NCBI GenBank assembly: GCA_017590115.1
Contig: JAGGNK010010225.1
Span: 5,084,001-5,148,000 of the forward strand
From: Montifringilla adamsi
Lineage: Eukaryota; Chordata; Aves; Passeriformes; Passeridae
Direction: 5' to 3'
DNA length: 64,000 nucleotides
The translations under genes and the position numbers were made by a program. Shown piece after piece: positions 49,425-62,488 of the stretch (positions within the stretch are counted from its first letter, which is position 1; the number at the start of each line of letters is the position of its first letter). The notes under the pieces are model-generated. The model saw nothing but the letters and a program-made list of their open reading frames with translations, did no database searches and was not told the origin of the DNA.

Positions 49425-49485
49425 AACTTTTTCTCTTGCTGTCTTTTCCCTCAATGAGAAGGAAAAGACAGCAAGAGAAAAAGTT
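49425..49485. repeat. Perfect 25-bp inverted repeat, 11-nt loop
   Basis: The arm 49,425-49,449 (AACTTTTTCTCTTGC...) is the exact reverse complement of 49,461-49,485 (...GCAAGAGAAAAAGTT), with an 11-nt loop at 49,450-49,460. The first ten loop bases, CTCAATGAGA, also occur just upstream at 49,398-49,407. Total length is 61 nt with no mismatch in the stem. It is intronic in UBE2E1. Confidence 0.97.
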
Positions 49486-50058
49486 GCAGCTAGCTTTAGT
49501 TAAAACATAAGAACTGAGCAAAGGATGTAGAAAGGTAAGTGAGCATAGACGGAACACAATATTGCTACAGCAATCCAAACAAAGTTTTGAAAACTTTGAG
49601 AACTTAATTCTCCTTCTAGTTCATATTCAGGGATATGGTTCTCCAGTACAAAGCTGTAAATATTATTATTTTTCTAAGTCATTGAAAGTATTGTGTTTTC
49701 TGTCTTCAATTTAAAATGCAGTCACAACATTATTGCACGAGCATAAGTGCCTTACAAATCCCACCACATTTCCAACAGAGTTAGAGATAATATCATTCTT
49801 CTGTGCATTTTCACACACAAAATTTCTGTTTTAACATCTGGGAAAGCTTTTCCCTTAAGTATCAGCCTAATGCAAAATTAGGAAGGTTTGAACAATTGCA
49901 CAAAGCTTAAACTGGAGGATAAATGGTGCAGTGAATTCCTTTCTTACTAGGTTAAAAAAAGGAACTAAATAGCTAAATAGCTCTGATAATGGAGCTGATA
50001 AGGTGTAATGCAGGGATTTACGGGACTTCAAGGAAAACCGATCACGGGGATTTCTTTG

Positions 50059-50084
50059 TGGGAATAAAAAAAAAAAAAAAAAAG
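50059..50084. repeat. Poly-A tract
   Basis: GGGAATAAAAAA followed by a total run of about 19 A. No attached retroposon was recognised. Confidence 0.75.
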
Positions 50085-50774
50085 ACTACATTTCCAATTT
50101 ATATAAAAAATACTTGGCAATAAGATCACACAACAACCAAGAGTTACCACAGCCAAGATCTCATTCTTTTTCTGTTACAATAGGAACAGAAATGCCATGG
50201 TGTACTTGCAAGTTCAGGACTTTTACCTGAAATATTTCAGTCTCTGTAAAAGATTACTGTGAAGTTACTACTAAGCTACCTGGTGAAAAGGCCAACCCTC
50301 TTACACAATTCCACTGCAGAGTTTGATTTTTAAACCAGGCTTCAAAGATTTAAAATAAAATCTCAGTTTTGACCTCAGGGAGGTCAGGAAGAGACTTGCA
50401 ATATTCTCAGGAGTGTGCTGAAGCTCTATTTAGTTTAACAATAATCACTGCAATTTAGGAGCAAGGTCTTATAAAAAGGTTCAAGAGAAATTAATCCATT
50501 TAGCACTGGTTCCAAAATTGAAAATAAATCCAGCCTGCTCAGTTCTCAAGGGTTTCAGTTTTTCTTTTCAGTGGCTTCTTTGTAGCCTTCTCTACTGCAA
50601 AGTACTGGAAGTTTGTCCCACTACATACATGTAGGAACATTTTCAGTGTCAAACATGACTGCAGAAAGGCTGTTTCTGTAAGTCTGAGACTTTAGTATGT
50701 ACAGTACACAAAAACACAAAATGCCAGACTAAGTAATGAATGAAATGATTTTCACTGTATGCAAAACTTTTTCT

Positions 50775-50841
50775 TTTCTCCTCATATATTTAGTTTGAGG
50801 CTGTGAACAAAAATTTCTCCTCATATATTTAGTTTGAGGCT
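50775..50841. repeat. 28-bp direct duplication
   Basis: Two identical 28-bp copies (TTTCTCCTCATATATTTAGT...) at 50,775-50,802 and 50,814-50,841, separated by 11 nt. Confidence 0.95.
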
Positions 50842-53800
50842 TTGAATAAATTAAAATGTCCCAGCTTGTATGTGACCTTACACATCCCATTAAATAATAC
50901 TCTGTATAAGAAACAATAAAACAAATTGGGAAAGAGTAACAGAGATTCTGACCCACCTAACAATAAGCAATTTCTCATTTAAAATGACAAGAAGATGTGA
51001 TGGTAGAATCTGAGGTCTGCCAACATAACCTCATGCTATTTTTAAATCAGTTTCCTTCCTGCCATTTGTCTGTTGACTATCAACTGCCAACATGGAGCCA
51101 GAAATTATTACACATCATCAGACCTTATTTCCAAATTATTTATGTATTTGTAACACAGATGTGTAATTTACAGTTGGTAAGCAAAACCAGGCAGTTTCAC
51201 AAATGCACTATTTCTGCAACTACACCATTTTTAGGGGGCATCTTCATATTCCAACAGATTTTTGGAAATCGGTGTAGAAATTTAACTAGTGAATCTATTT
51301 ATTTCTGTAACTTTAATGGTTGCAGAAAGCAAGCATACCCTAAACTGGTTGCCTAGAATCAAATTGACAGACCTATAATTAAAGACAAATAAAAGACAAT
51401 CAATACTACTGATAAATATGAAAGTTCTTGTTTCACTAATCTCAAATGCGGTATATTCCTGAAAAGAAAGCAAATCTACTTCCTCCTGGCACCTACTGGG
51501 ATATAGTAGGTTCTTCATACATGGAAAGGAAACTATCCCCTCTGACAACTAAACAGCTCAATAATATCCCCTTCCCCTCCATAAGCTCTAGAGGTGCTAC
51601 ACTGAGTCACAACAGGGCTTTTTCCTAAATATTGTGCTTTATCCATTAAGGAAAATAGAAATCTACCACAATTAACCTGCCATTCCAGAATCAAGCTGGG
51701 ATCTACATCTGTGTTTCTGTCTATCATGCTCATCTCCTGTGCTGTTCTCACCAGTGTGAAAATACGGAAGGTGATCTCACTAAGCAGATACAACTCCCCA
51801 GTACATCATAAATATTTAGGAGCCCTATAGTACATCAATTGTAAAAGAAATAAATTTGAACCCACATGACCTGGACACTTCTGTCTCTTCACAAATTGCT
51901 TGCCCTGTCAAGGAAAAAAAAATAGAGAATCCCACCGACTTCATAATTTCATTATAATTCTGTAGATCAAGAAATACATACCCTAAATAAATTAAATTGA
52001 AAGGGCAACAGCAGCTACAAACCAGCTTGAAAAAAACAGCCCCAGAAAGTTAAAGATGCCATGTAAAAATTGGCAAGATACCTTTGCTATGCTGAAAATT
52101 GAAAGCAAACAAGACTCTCAAGCTTCCTCACTCTAATAAGGACAAGGTTCTTGAGGCTTCAGCCAACTGCCTCCTTGAGCTAACTTGCTTAATTCCATGG
52201 GGAGGAAAAGGGCTTCTTGAAAGAGAGGAGTCAATACATATCCAGACAAGAGATACACTACCATCTCTCTTGCACTGAATGGAGGAATTGTGCCTAAAGT
52301 CTGTACTAGGAACAGATGAAGTAGTATTTTAAGATTACTAGTTTATCTGCAACTTCTAAGTTTTCAAAAGAATATAACCTAAGGGAAAAAAACCTGTTCC
52401 TGTACCACACGCACGTAAACTGATTTACCTGTCCCATCATCTACCTACCTACCAAACAACTCACCCTAAAAAACATGTTACAAATTAGAACAATCCACCA
52501 GCCAATCAACAAAGAGTCCCCTTCCCACTAGATGTATAAGTAGAGTCAACATCATTTAACCAGAGAAACAGGCCATCCCATTATCTTGGCTTCACATCTT
52601 TATATTGCTTCCCATCAGCATACCAATGCTGTTACTGATAACATTATGTTAAGGAACAAAATACAGTATGTCTTGAAGGACATATCTTAAAGATACATGA
52701 AAGATAGAAAGAAAAAAGTCTAATCTCGATGGCTTCCTTTTTTCCTTTGCCTGCATTAAATCTCTTTTCCGTGCCACTCACTAAATAAATCAAGACCGCT
52801 GCATTTGAATGAACCCATTTCACTGTGGATGCTAACAGCAAAACTACACAAACCAGCCAATAACAGCTCAAAATGTGATTACTCTTCTCAAAACAACAAC
52901 AAAATATTCTCAGTTATGCTGTACTATCTAGAGATAAATTTTTTCCTGATTTTCACAGTTTTAAACGATCAAAATTACCTGGCAGAAAAGTAAAGTAATT
53001 TGAAAACACTGTCTTTGAGTTTTGAAATTCTGGCATGCACAGACTAGAAACAGAAATTAAAGATGAGAGTTTGCTTTAAGTAAAACAAGATTACCTGCAC
53101 TGTAATACAGCATTGTTTATATACCACTGCAAGTTGTTCCCACTAATAACAAGAGCCAGTCACAATAGCTAGCCAACATTTACTAAGTAAGTAAACTTAC
53201 TGTAGTAGATACAAATATTTGAAAGCTGGAAATATTTAGAGAGAAAAAACTTCAAAAAACCCCCCCAAAACTTATCAAGAAATTTAATAAGAAAAATAGA
53301 ACTTTGATTTTTTACAGCAGATTCACATACATAGAGGATAGTCTAAAGAGGTGCTTGCAGTGACTTTCCAAACTTTTGTTTGTTTTTTTTTTTCAAAGTA
53401 TTAGGAACATTAAATTTAATCCTCATTAGGAGCCACAAGAAGACTAAGCAGTGCTCTTAAATAATGTATACAGTTCTGTGGCCAACTTGCATGCCTTAAC
53501 TTGAAGAACACATCTAGTCCTTCACAAATTATCTTTTTTTTTCTTCAGAACCCTATTTGGCAATTGATATTAAGCAACTTCCCAGTGCAATGCAAAAAAA
53601 CTCATAGATAAATTTTGATCTTCCCAATACCTTTACTTAATGACCCTTTTATTTGGAAATGTCCAAATGTCCCAAATGTAAGGAAACATTGATGACAATG
53701 AAGCAATGAAGTGACAAGCAATAATCATTTCAACTTAGGCATTATGTCACTTACACCTTTTATGAAAAGCATGTTACATTCACACAAGCCAACACTTGGT

Positions 53801-55597
53801 GTCTTCTCCTCCCTGATTTCCGCCAAAGAGAGATGACCTAGCAACAATTTAATAAGCTGAAAGACAAATCCCATGTGTGACAGTTCAGTTCTGCTGACAG
53901 AGAACAACAGCAGGCAGGGAACAGGGAATTGCAAGGGAGCACAAGAAATTCAGGCATCCTTCTCAACATCACTCCTGGTCCCATATGGCTTAGGAATTTG
54001 CTTCTTCAGCTGATCACTGATACCCTTAGTTTAAACTAAGTTTAAACTTTTTGGTGCCACGAAGAAAAAAAAAATCACACTAAATTCACACTTGTATTAC
54101 CTGAAATCACTCCTGTTAAATAATACTTCATATATGTTGCCAGAGAGGCTTTTCTAGTCATTAAAAAAGAAAGACATTTTCCTCACAAATTTCTGGTGCA
54201 ATGCAAGAAATGTACAAAAAAGGGTCTAAAATACACATTTTTTCATTGGACAGTGTTAACACTTGAATTGGTAGTAGCTCTAGCAAGAGGTTTTCCATTG
54301 TACAGGCAGAAGGAGGAGAGCACGCCTCACAGAAACATGCAAGTGTCTTACAGACAGAAAAGCATACATTTTCTAACCTTTTAACCTCAGCATTGTTGCA
54401 AGTTATACTTTGAAGCAAGAGCGACAAGATTAGTTGGATGTTTTGAGAGCTGAGCCTTGCTTTTGTTATGCTATAACCATTTCCATAAATGCTGAGGAAA
54501 CTGCAGAACTGATATAGAGATGGATGAGCAGTTTGCACCTAATATTACACTATCAAGTTTCTGAACAGTAACTGAACACGTTGCTTCTAATTAGGCACAA
54601 ATATAAAAACAGCATAATAGCACACAGTGGTACGGCAAAACACCTGGAAGAACTGCCAGCCTTAATACTCATGCTTGATGCAATTTTCCATACATAACAA
54701 CATAAGAGAAATAAATCTCTCACTAGCTACAAATTGCAGGGTTTTCAGGTATGAAGGTAGGGAAAACCTCTCTAAGCACAAAGAAAAGTGATTTTTTTCC
54801 AGTCACCCCAGATTTATTCACTTTGATTTTTCTTACTAAAAGGCAATTCAAGTATTTCTTGTAGTGAAATAAAGATGTTCAAACAGCAATACATTTACAA
54901 TGTAAATATATTTACACTATATTGTGTTGGAAAATTTCTCATCCAGTCTAGATAACCTCACCTGAACTTTCAAGACAAAATAATAAGCAGATATTTCTTA
55001 ATTTAAGTTTCTATGTCAAGACCTCAGTTTAGAAAGGTCAGTAAATAAAACTCTTAGAGTACACACAAAAAGCCTCCTCAGCAAATTAGTGAGAATAAAC
55101 AATTTCCAAAGGCAGCTGATATTCCCATCATTAAAAGTAACTTATCCTATTTTTTAAAAAAATATATTGGGTTTTCAATCAAATGTAGTTACAGGTTGTG
55201 ATGAGCCAACTTTTTTTTCCAATTAAGGTAGAAAAGCTGAAAATAACTCTCTTCTGCTGACTTTGTAAGCATCAGAAGAGTAGAACACATCACTCACAAA
55301 AATATCATCCCCATTTCAGTATCATTAACAAACCAGCAAACTAACCAATATTAATATGATTTTTTAATTCAGTCTACACAAAATAAATATACACAAAGCT
55401 CATGCAACTTTCAAGCCATCAGTTAATGATACTACAAACTTGAAACCTGATCAGGTAAAGTCAACCTTAAGTACTGAAGTGAAACACCAAAGTGAGTCCT
55501 TGTTTTGTGCTTTAAGACTCAATTCATTGAGAGACATACTAATTTGACAAAAAATAACAGAAAATACTTTTAGAAATCACTCTTAATAGTGCTTTTT

Positions 55598-55652
55598 TAT
55601 ATATATACACACACAAATATACATATATACATATATATATATGAGTGTGTGT
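55598..55652. repeat. AT/AC mixed dinucleotide repeat
   Basis: TATATATACACACACAAATA, then ATATACATATATATATAT and GAGTGTGTGT. A compound microsatellite. Confidence 0.9.
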
Positions 55653-56277
55653 TTCGGACAACACAAATCTTTTTGCAACTTGATTTACAAAGATTTTTTT
55701 TTCTAAACACATTTTTCCTCCTGTAGAACAATCTTAAAATAAAGTTCAGTTCACACATTAGTATACTAGAGATAGTACTACTCCAAAGATTTTGATCACA
55801 GGTCAAGTGCAAATTTTATCTACTAGCTTATCAAAAGAAATATAGGCTGGATCTGATCTGAAGTCCACCTAGTTTAACACCTCGTATCTCACTAGCTTCC
55901 AGTGTCAAATGGGTCAGAGATGGGCATCAGAAGGTTTCTGACAAGTTTTCTGTTTTCCTCTACCATAACAACACCCTCAGTGGTAACTGCTTGAGCCTCA
56001 ACACCAGGCATCCATGTTTCTCTTCTGAAATCAGTATTATGAATCAGCTGCAGTAATTCTGTCTGATTTTGCCCTGCATAGAAGCCTGAGACTTTTTGAG
56101 GCTTGCTTAATTCCTGCTTTCAGTAATGTAATACAGCATGGGACCCCCATGCTCCATTTTGTTCTGTAAAAAGTGAACAAATTAAATTTCACTATCTTTT
56201 ATTCTCATTCCATATGCTTTTGTTATTGTCTTAGAAGAAGAAAAAACCTTCCTCTCTATTTTCTCTCGAGGTTAAAA

Positions 56278-56468
56278 AAATGAGGAAAAAGGCTCAGGCT
56301 CCCCAGGGAAGAGGTCACAGCACCAAGCCTGATAAGAGTTCAAGAAGTGTTTGGACAATACTGTTGGGCACATGGTGTCACCCTTGAGGATGGTGCTTTG
56401 AAGGGCCAGGAGTTGGACTTGATGATCCTCGTGGGTCCCTTCCAACTCAGCATATTCTATGATTCTGT
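56278..56468 (+). mobile_element. CR1 LINE 3' fragment
   Basis: AAAATGAGGAAAAAGGCTCA leads into CAAGAAGTGTTTGGACAATA, GGGCCAGGAGTTGGACTTGA, TGATCCTCGTGGGTCCCTTC, CAACTCAGCATATTCTATGA and TTCTGTAAATG. It is the usual 3' end of a common avian CR1 subfamily, sense on the plus strand and so antisense to UBE2E1. Confidence 0.95.
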
Positions 56469-56483
56469 AAATGCTACATTTGT

Positions 56484-56569
56484 TGGTTTGGTTTTTCAGG
56501 TTTGGGTTTTTTCGGGTTTTTTTTGGTTGGTTTTTTTTTTTTTTTTTTTTTTGTTTGTTTGTTTTTTTT
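56484..56569. repeat. G/T-rich tract with poly-T
   Basis: GGTTTGGTTTTTCAGGTTTGGGTTTT-like units, then a run of about 22 T, then GTTTGTTTGTTTT. It follows the CR1 tail by about 15 nt and is the complement-type of the A/C tracts elsewhere. Confidence 0.9.
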
Positions 56570-57597
56570 AGGAAACAATCCCTGTGTCTTCACATGAGAA
56601 ATTCTCCACTTCCTTTTTTAAATGAATTCCATCTCTCCTCTCCAAAATCCGCATACTCCTCCAATACACTTTTTTAGATAAAGTGGACAGCATTCCACAG
56701 AAGCTGATAGATGAGCCATTACTCTGTATGTATTTGAACTAAGCCTTTTTCCCATTCACACGATCCTTTTTTCAAAATGGGAAAACTTATCACCACAGGT
56801 GATAATGCCTCTAGTGAGCACTAGGCCAGTAAAGAGTAAGTTTCTTTCCCTACTTCAAAGTTTATGGCAAACCACTCATTGTTAAAAGTCTATCCTGTAA
56901 GCATACATTTGTCAAGTCTCTTTCTAAAAGCAAGTACTTCTGTATCAGTCTGGGCTAGCTGAAGTCAATGACAAAATTCCAACAAATTCAACAAAACTAA
57001 TTCATATGCAATGCAGGGCACAGAAATCTCTTGGGAATCCAGCACAACCCCCCCAACAAAACCAGCAACAACTGCAAAAGCCAGATCACTGCAGAGGACT
57101 TGGACTAGGGGGTTGCTTTATCACACTTAGACCAGTCAGTAATTATGGCATTCCTAATTCCCACTGTCAGCAAAGAACGCTTTTGAAAGCATCCTTGTTG
57201 CTTTCATGCAACATGAAAACACAAAAGACTATTTTTTATGGACGAGTAAAGTCTAAAAGTTTGTTATCAATCAATGCTGCTGCTGAGCATCTTCAAAACA
57301 AGAAACAAGCTTTGCTTCTGTCATTAAACTGACAGTAGTTTGTAGATAATTACAGAAGAGCAAAACCTTATAAGGAAAGCACAGAGCTTTACAGAGAGCT
57401 GAACTCCTCTACAGGAGAAATTTTAAGGTTCTTTTATTTAAAGCCACATGATTTATTCAAGTTACCTTTCCTACACTCCCAATATGAGAATTTGGAGGCC
57501 AGGAATATTTTGACTAAAGTGTAGGTATTTCTAATTTTTGTTTCTATTAGTTTTTGCTCAACAATCTTTTTCTTTTCTCTCTGAATCTACAGATGTG

Positions 57598-57665
57598 GGT
57601 TTGTGTTGGGTGTTTCTGTTATGTGGTTTTGGGGTTTTTTTGGAGGGGTTTGTTGGGTTTTTTAA
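57598..57665. repeat. G/T-rich low-complexity tract
   Basis: Repeated GGGTTT, GGTTTTGGGGTTTTTTT and GGAGGGGTTTGTTGGGTTTT. It has several G-runs close together, so quadruplex formation is conceivable. Confidence 0.8.
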
Positions 57666-58439
57666 AATCTTTAGCATATCAAGATATTTCTCCTCCTTAG
57701 CCCCAACATGTAGAAACTGTGTAGTTTAAAGTCCTGCTGAGATTTGCAGACATAAATGTCAACTATAATAGTCTAGCCTTTTAACATATTTCCTTCTTCA
57801 CTCCTGATATTTTTACACTCTGTGGAATTAATTCTGTAACCTGAAGTGCCACTTATTAAAAAGGCAAGCCATGGTAAAGAGCTTGCTACCATCATCACTT
57901 CCTTTACAGAAATATAGTGATTTCACTCTTTACAGCACACTCAAGTTTAATCAACACTCTGGCTTGTGCTCTGTGTAGGTATTAATCATTTATAAATCTT
58001 TGGATTCTATTGCCTCACTTTGTAGGTCATTTCCGTAGGCATTCCCTTGCAACCTGATCAGACATGATGCATAAAATTAATTTCTGGGATGACCTGATAT
58101 GGAAAGTGATGTGGAAAGGAGCATGAAAAGAGATAAAGCCAGTAAGAGAGGAGGATTTCTGGTCCCAAGGAGATACAAGACAGGTGTGCACACGTGTATG
58201 TGCAAGGAGGGAAAAACACTCTTTGTGTAAGTCGGGATTGAACAAAGATTTCAATGTAATGCTCAGAATTAAAGCAGATTTTAGTCTATAGGCAAGTTTA
58301 ATTGGAAGAAACAAACAATTGCCCCCCAGACCCAAAAACCCCTCCACCATGCTCTTCTGGTACAATATCTCAAGGTATCTTGCTTAAACCTAAGAGCATG
58401 AGTTTAATATTGCTCCCAAATAACCATAATGAATAACAC

Positions 58440-58665
58440 TGACTTTGAACATTGATGGTAGCCACATGCCTGCCCAAATCTATTTCAAATTCCATCAGGT
58501 TCTTGGCCTCAATAATTTCCTATGACAGTAAGTTCCAGTGACTAATTATATGTGTGAAATACACATATAATACCTTCCTTTTATTGCTCTTCTATTTGCC
58601 ATCTTTGATTTCAATAGAACATCTCTCTTGGTTCTTCTGTTATGAGAAAAAGAAAACAGATGTTT
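58440..58665 (-). mobile_element. Possible ancient CR1/L3-like LINE fragment
   Basis: Diverged sequence resembling the antisense 3' part of old amniote CR1 elements: a 'CCTCAATAATTTCCTATGAC...AGTTCCA' block, a 'TACCTTCCTTTTATT' block and 'GGTTCTTCTGTTATGAGAAA'. The order fits, but similarity is weak and judged by eye. Confidence 0.4.
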
Positions 58666-61600
58666 CTAATTTATTTTCTCTTACACTAGAATTCAGTGCA
58701 GCATGAAGTTAGCAGTTAAATGACTGAAGTATTTCATCCTGATTGTGTTCTTCCAGACAGAGTAAATGTCTGTTCTTCCAGAGTAAACTTACCTACCCAC
58801 TAAGAGAATCAGAGAAAGATGAGCAAGGATGTAAAGAAATTCAAACCTATGAACTTTAGGCAAAAGGTTTATGACAAAAACGAGAAACCAAATACCAAAA
58901 GCATTAAAAATGCTCCCCTACTCAATGCTGCTATGTCTATATTTGGGAAAAAACCAAACCAAACAAACCACCTCAATGAACCACAAACTAACCAAATGAA
59001 ATAGCGTATGGCTGATGATGCTAGTGAGGGACAATTAAAAAAGCAAAAGAACAGAACTTTATATGTAACATCACCCAAACCTCTGGTATCACACACACTC
59101 AGCATGCTATTTTAAATGTCATCGTAGAAGCAATTAGTCAACAGTTGCAGCTTCCTTTGTGAGCATAAGCAAGTTCTCAGGTGCCATCATCATGGTCATG
59201 GATGAACAGCTTAACAAGGGATCGATGCCACCATTTTGCAACGACATTTCTGGGCACTTGCAGGAAGGGTATACATCTGTATTTGTGTGTAACTACCATT
59301 ATCTGGGTGTAAGCTGCATCAAGCAAAAGCATGACTTCAACCAAAACACTTTATTAACTAGGGATGTCCATGCAGAGGCAATGAATTTGTAAAAGCAAGT
59401 GGAAGTAAACTTCAGAGGGAACACACCAGATTGCAGACTGATGACATTGGTGTTAAAATTTCAGTGGAAACCTTGCTTGATTTGGTTATTGCAGGACAGG
59501 AAAAGACAATTCAGAGAAATGACAGAGCTTTTATGTTACTTCAGCTATAGGACAGATCCTTAAACACAAAGGTTGACTGCCCTGAGACCCACCACCAGCC
59601 TGCACTGTGTCTTACTATACCCAATTCCAACTTTCCTCATTTCTTTTAATGGAAACAACACTTGAGTTGAGGAAAAATACACACTTCGATGCTTCATTCT
59701 GCAGGATGATGGGATCCTTGTTCTTTACACTGGATTCATTAGCATACATGTGAAAAAGCCTTACCTAGATTGCCCAGCTCTGAGGACTTGAAAACAAATT
59801 TCTAGAGCAGAGAAACTCTTGTTGACAATATATATAATTCGGATCAGATTTTTTAAAAAAGTGTATTCTCAACAGTGAAACAGATAATAAACAAAGTGTT
59901 CTATTACAGCTAGTAAGTTCATTGCTCCAAGTCAAAACACTGTAAAGACTGGAAGAAAGCCACTAGTCTGCTATGATTAGCCAAGGGCACAAGAGCACAG
60001 TTAGTTCTTACTTGATGACAGGACCAGATACAGAAAGGAAACCCAGGTGGGTGATAGACAAAATGAGGTGTCCTGATTGAGTGCGAAAACATTCAGATTG
60101 AATTTTCTAAAAATGACATACGCCTTTTAACAAACTTGTGTGATAACGGTCCTGTTATATCTAGCTCTGATCATACAGACACTATTTCACATATAAAATT
60201 GTGGAGTACACAAAACCTCTACAACCCCAGAGCTGTACTCACTCCATTCAGTGACGTGATCACATGCACTCCCATAGGGTATTCCATTACAGTGGATCTA
60301 GAATTGCATTATCATTTTTGCTACAAAATAATGACAAGAATATACATTATGGCAGCACTGATCCACACTCAGCCATGAAAAGAAGTTTGACTTTACCCTT
60401 TATACCACTGGTATTAACTGGCAAGTCAGCGTTACGCTTGGAGTCTGTTTTGCACACCACTAAGAGACTTTCCTATGTGTGCTTTTTCTCCTGGGTGATA
60501 CAGTGTTTGCAGTTTTTATGAAAACACATACTCTGTCAACTTCTACAAGTCAAATTAAATGCTGAAGAACAGGAAACTTGATCTTACAGTGATTCTTTTC
60601 CACACAGCTACTTCTGCACATTTAGGAGGGGAAAAATAAAGGAAAAAAAAAAAGAACCTCTTTACTTTCTCAAAACTTCCACTGCACTGTGGTAAGTGAA
60701 TGGAAAATATGTGTTTGCACACACATACATGCTTTAAATACACTGCTGACAAAAAGCAGATCTGATTCAACACTGTTCCCTAGAGCTGTTGTCCCAGATA
60801 GCATCAAACACTTTTAAAATGTGCAAATTACTATGAATTACCTCATAATTTGCAAAATGAAATGGCGGGTAAAAAAATCAAGCTAAAATTTACTTCATAT
60901 CAAAGTTGAAGTCTGGTAGTGGTTCAGTATTCTTGAGCAATTCAACTACTGCAAAACACATATTGAGAGACACCATTTAGAGTCTTCCTTACTGTACGGG
61001 ATTTACTTATAACTGCTGGCAAAATCCAAGTACATGTTCCCCTCCTGAGCATCTTTTAATCTTTATAGTTTCTGTTCCTTTAATCCATGTAGAACAGACC
61101 CCCACCAAGTAGGTATGTCTCCCCAGGCCAGGTTACAGAGGGAAGGCAGCTCTGGTTCGATGTCGACTGAGTTCAGGTGTATTTCTGAAAATACTAGAAA
61201 GCAAGATCTAAGCTGTGCATGCTCCAATTAAAGCAGAAAAACGGCTTAAACTAAGAAAAAGCCTACCTATTAAAAACTTCTTAGCAGCTGTGACCAGCAT
61301 GGATGAGAAATGGTGAGAGAGGTTGCCCAGTGGCTGTTGTGCTGGTTTCACACACTTTTCCCACTAGGGCAAAGAATGATTAAGAGACTCACCATCTCAG
61401 TGAGTACTCTTACTGGAAACAGCTTTTGTGGAAAGTCAGACCCTTAAATGCACCCATGTCATAATCTTACTCCTATGAGACACAGTGTTCTACTACATAC
61501 TTAAAGACATACAGAAAAAATTAAAAATATAGGCTAATTTAAGTCCTTGTTTTCTTCACTACTACTTGTAAAGAGAAGCCTGAACACATAAGAGAAATCA

Positions 61601-62467
61601 CTTTTCATAACCCTGTGAGTGTGCTAAGGATGCACATGGGCCTGACTGCCCACAAGCATGCAAGTACTAAAGAAAAGGAGTTAAACAGACCTCCCCTCAT
61701 CCAGATCAATGTCTTACTGCACATAAATTCATATTCTTCCTTTGTCTTCTGTATGCCCACTAGATCTACAACTCCTGAAGTCTCCTAAAATCAGAGGACT
61801 TTAACAGAAAAAGCAATGCAAAGAAAAGCCAAAATCCCCAATCCTCCCACCAAAAACCACCCCAGCACTGCATGTGCTTCCTATCTTTTCTTATACTGAG
61901 AAACAGAATAATAAATGAATAAGGAAGCAATGTGAATCTGTGCATAGCATTACCTTTTTTTTAAACAGTCTACATGTTTGCTTTTCATTAGCTCTCTGTG
62001 GTGGCAAAACTATAAATGTAAGAGAGACATAAAGGGAAAAAAAAAAGTAGCCAATAGCAAAGATTTCAAATACATTTACACAACCACAGTTTGTTTTACA
62101 GCTGCTTTACATAACAATAAAAATGTAATATACCATGGACTTCTGGCAGTGTGTATAGAGAGGCAGCATCAAATGACAATAACAGAGTAAGCACAAATGA
62201 TCTCTTTGGAACAATTAAGCAATTTTAATAAGACCATTATGTCCAACAAGTAATGGGTCCAAAGAGACAGAAAGGTCAAAAGTGTGAGTTTCTCCGTACC
62301 TACCAGAGATCACATTTATAACCCTCTGGAAGAGAGGATACCTTCATAATCATATTATATAACCCTTACTAGAAAATAACCCTGTTTAGCACACTAAACA
62401 AAAACAGAGATCTTTCCTTCAGATGCCAAAGGCAAGAATGCTTTCTTCCATCCGGTTGTCTCAGTAT

Positions 62468-62488
62468 AATTAATAAATAAATAAATAA
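62468..62488. repeat. (TAAA)n microsatellite
   Basis: Four to five TAAA units. Confidence 0.85.

Noticed and set aside
54026..54048. Palindromic TTAGTTTAAACTAA and repeat of AGTTTAAACT
   Set aside because: Short AT-rich palindrome, common by chance in this composition.
55850..56170. Possible further ancient LINE fragment to the left of the CR1 at 56.3 kb
   Set aside because: Only loose resemblance to old CR1 wording and no diagnostic block; not enough to call.
57598..57665. Interstitial telomere repeat
   Set aside because: Units are GGGTTT/GGTTTT mixtures without TTAGGG periodicity.
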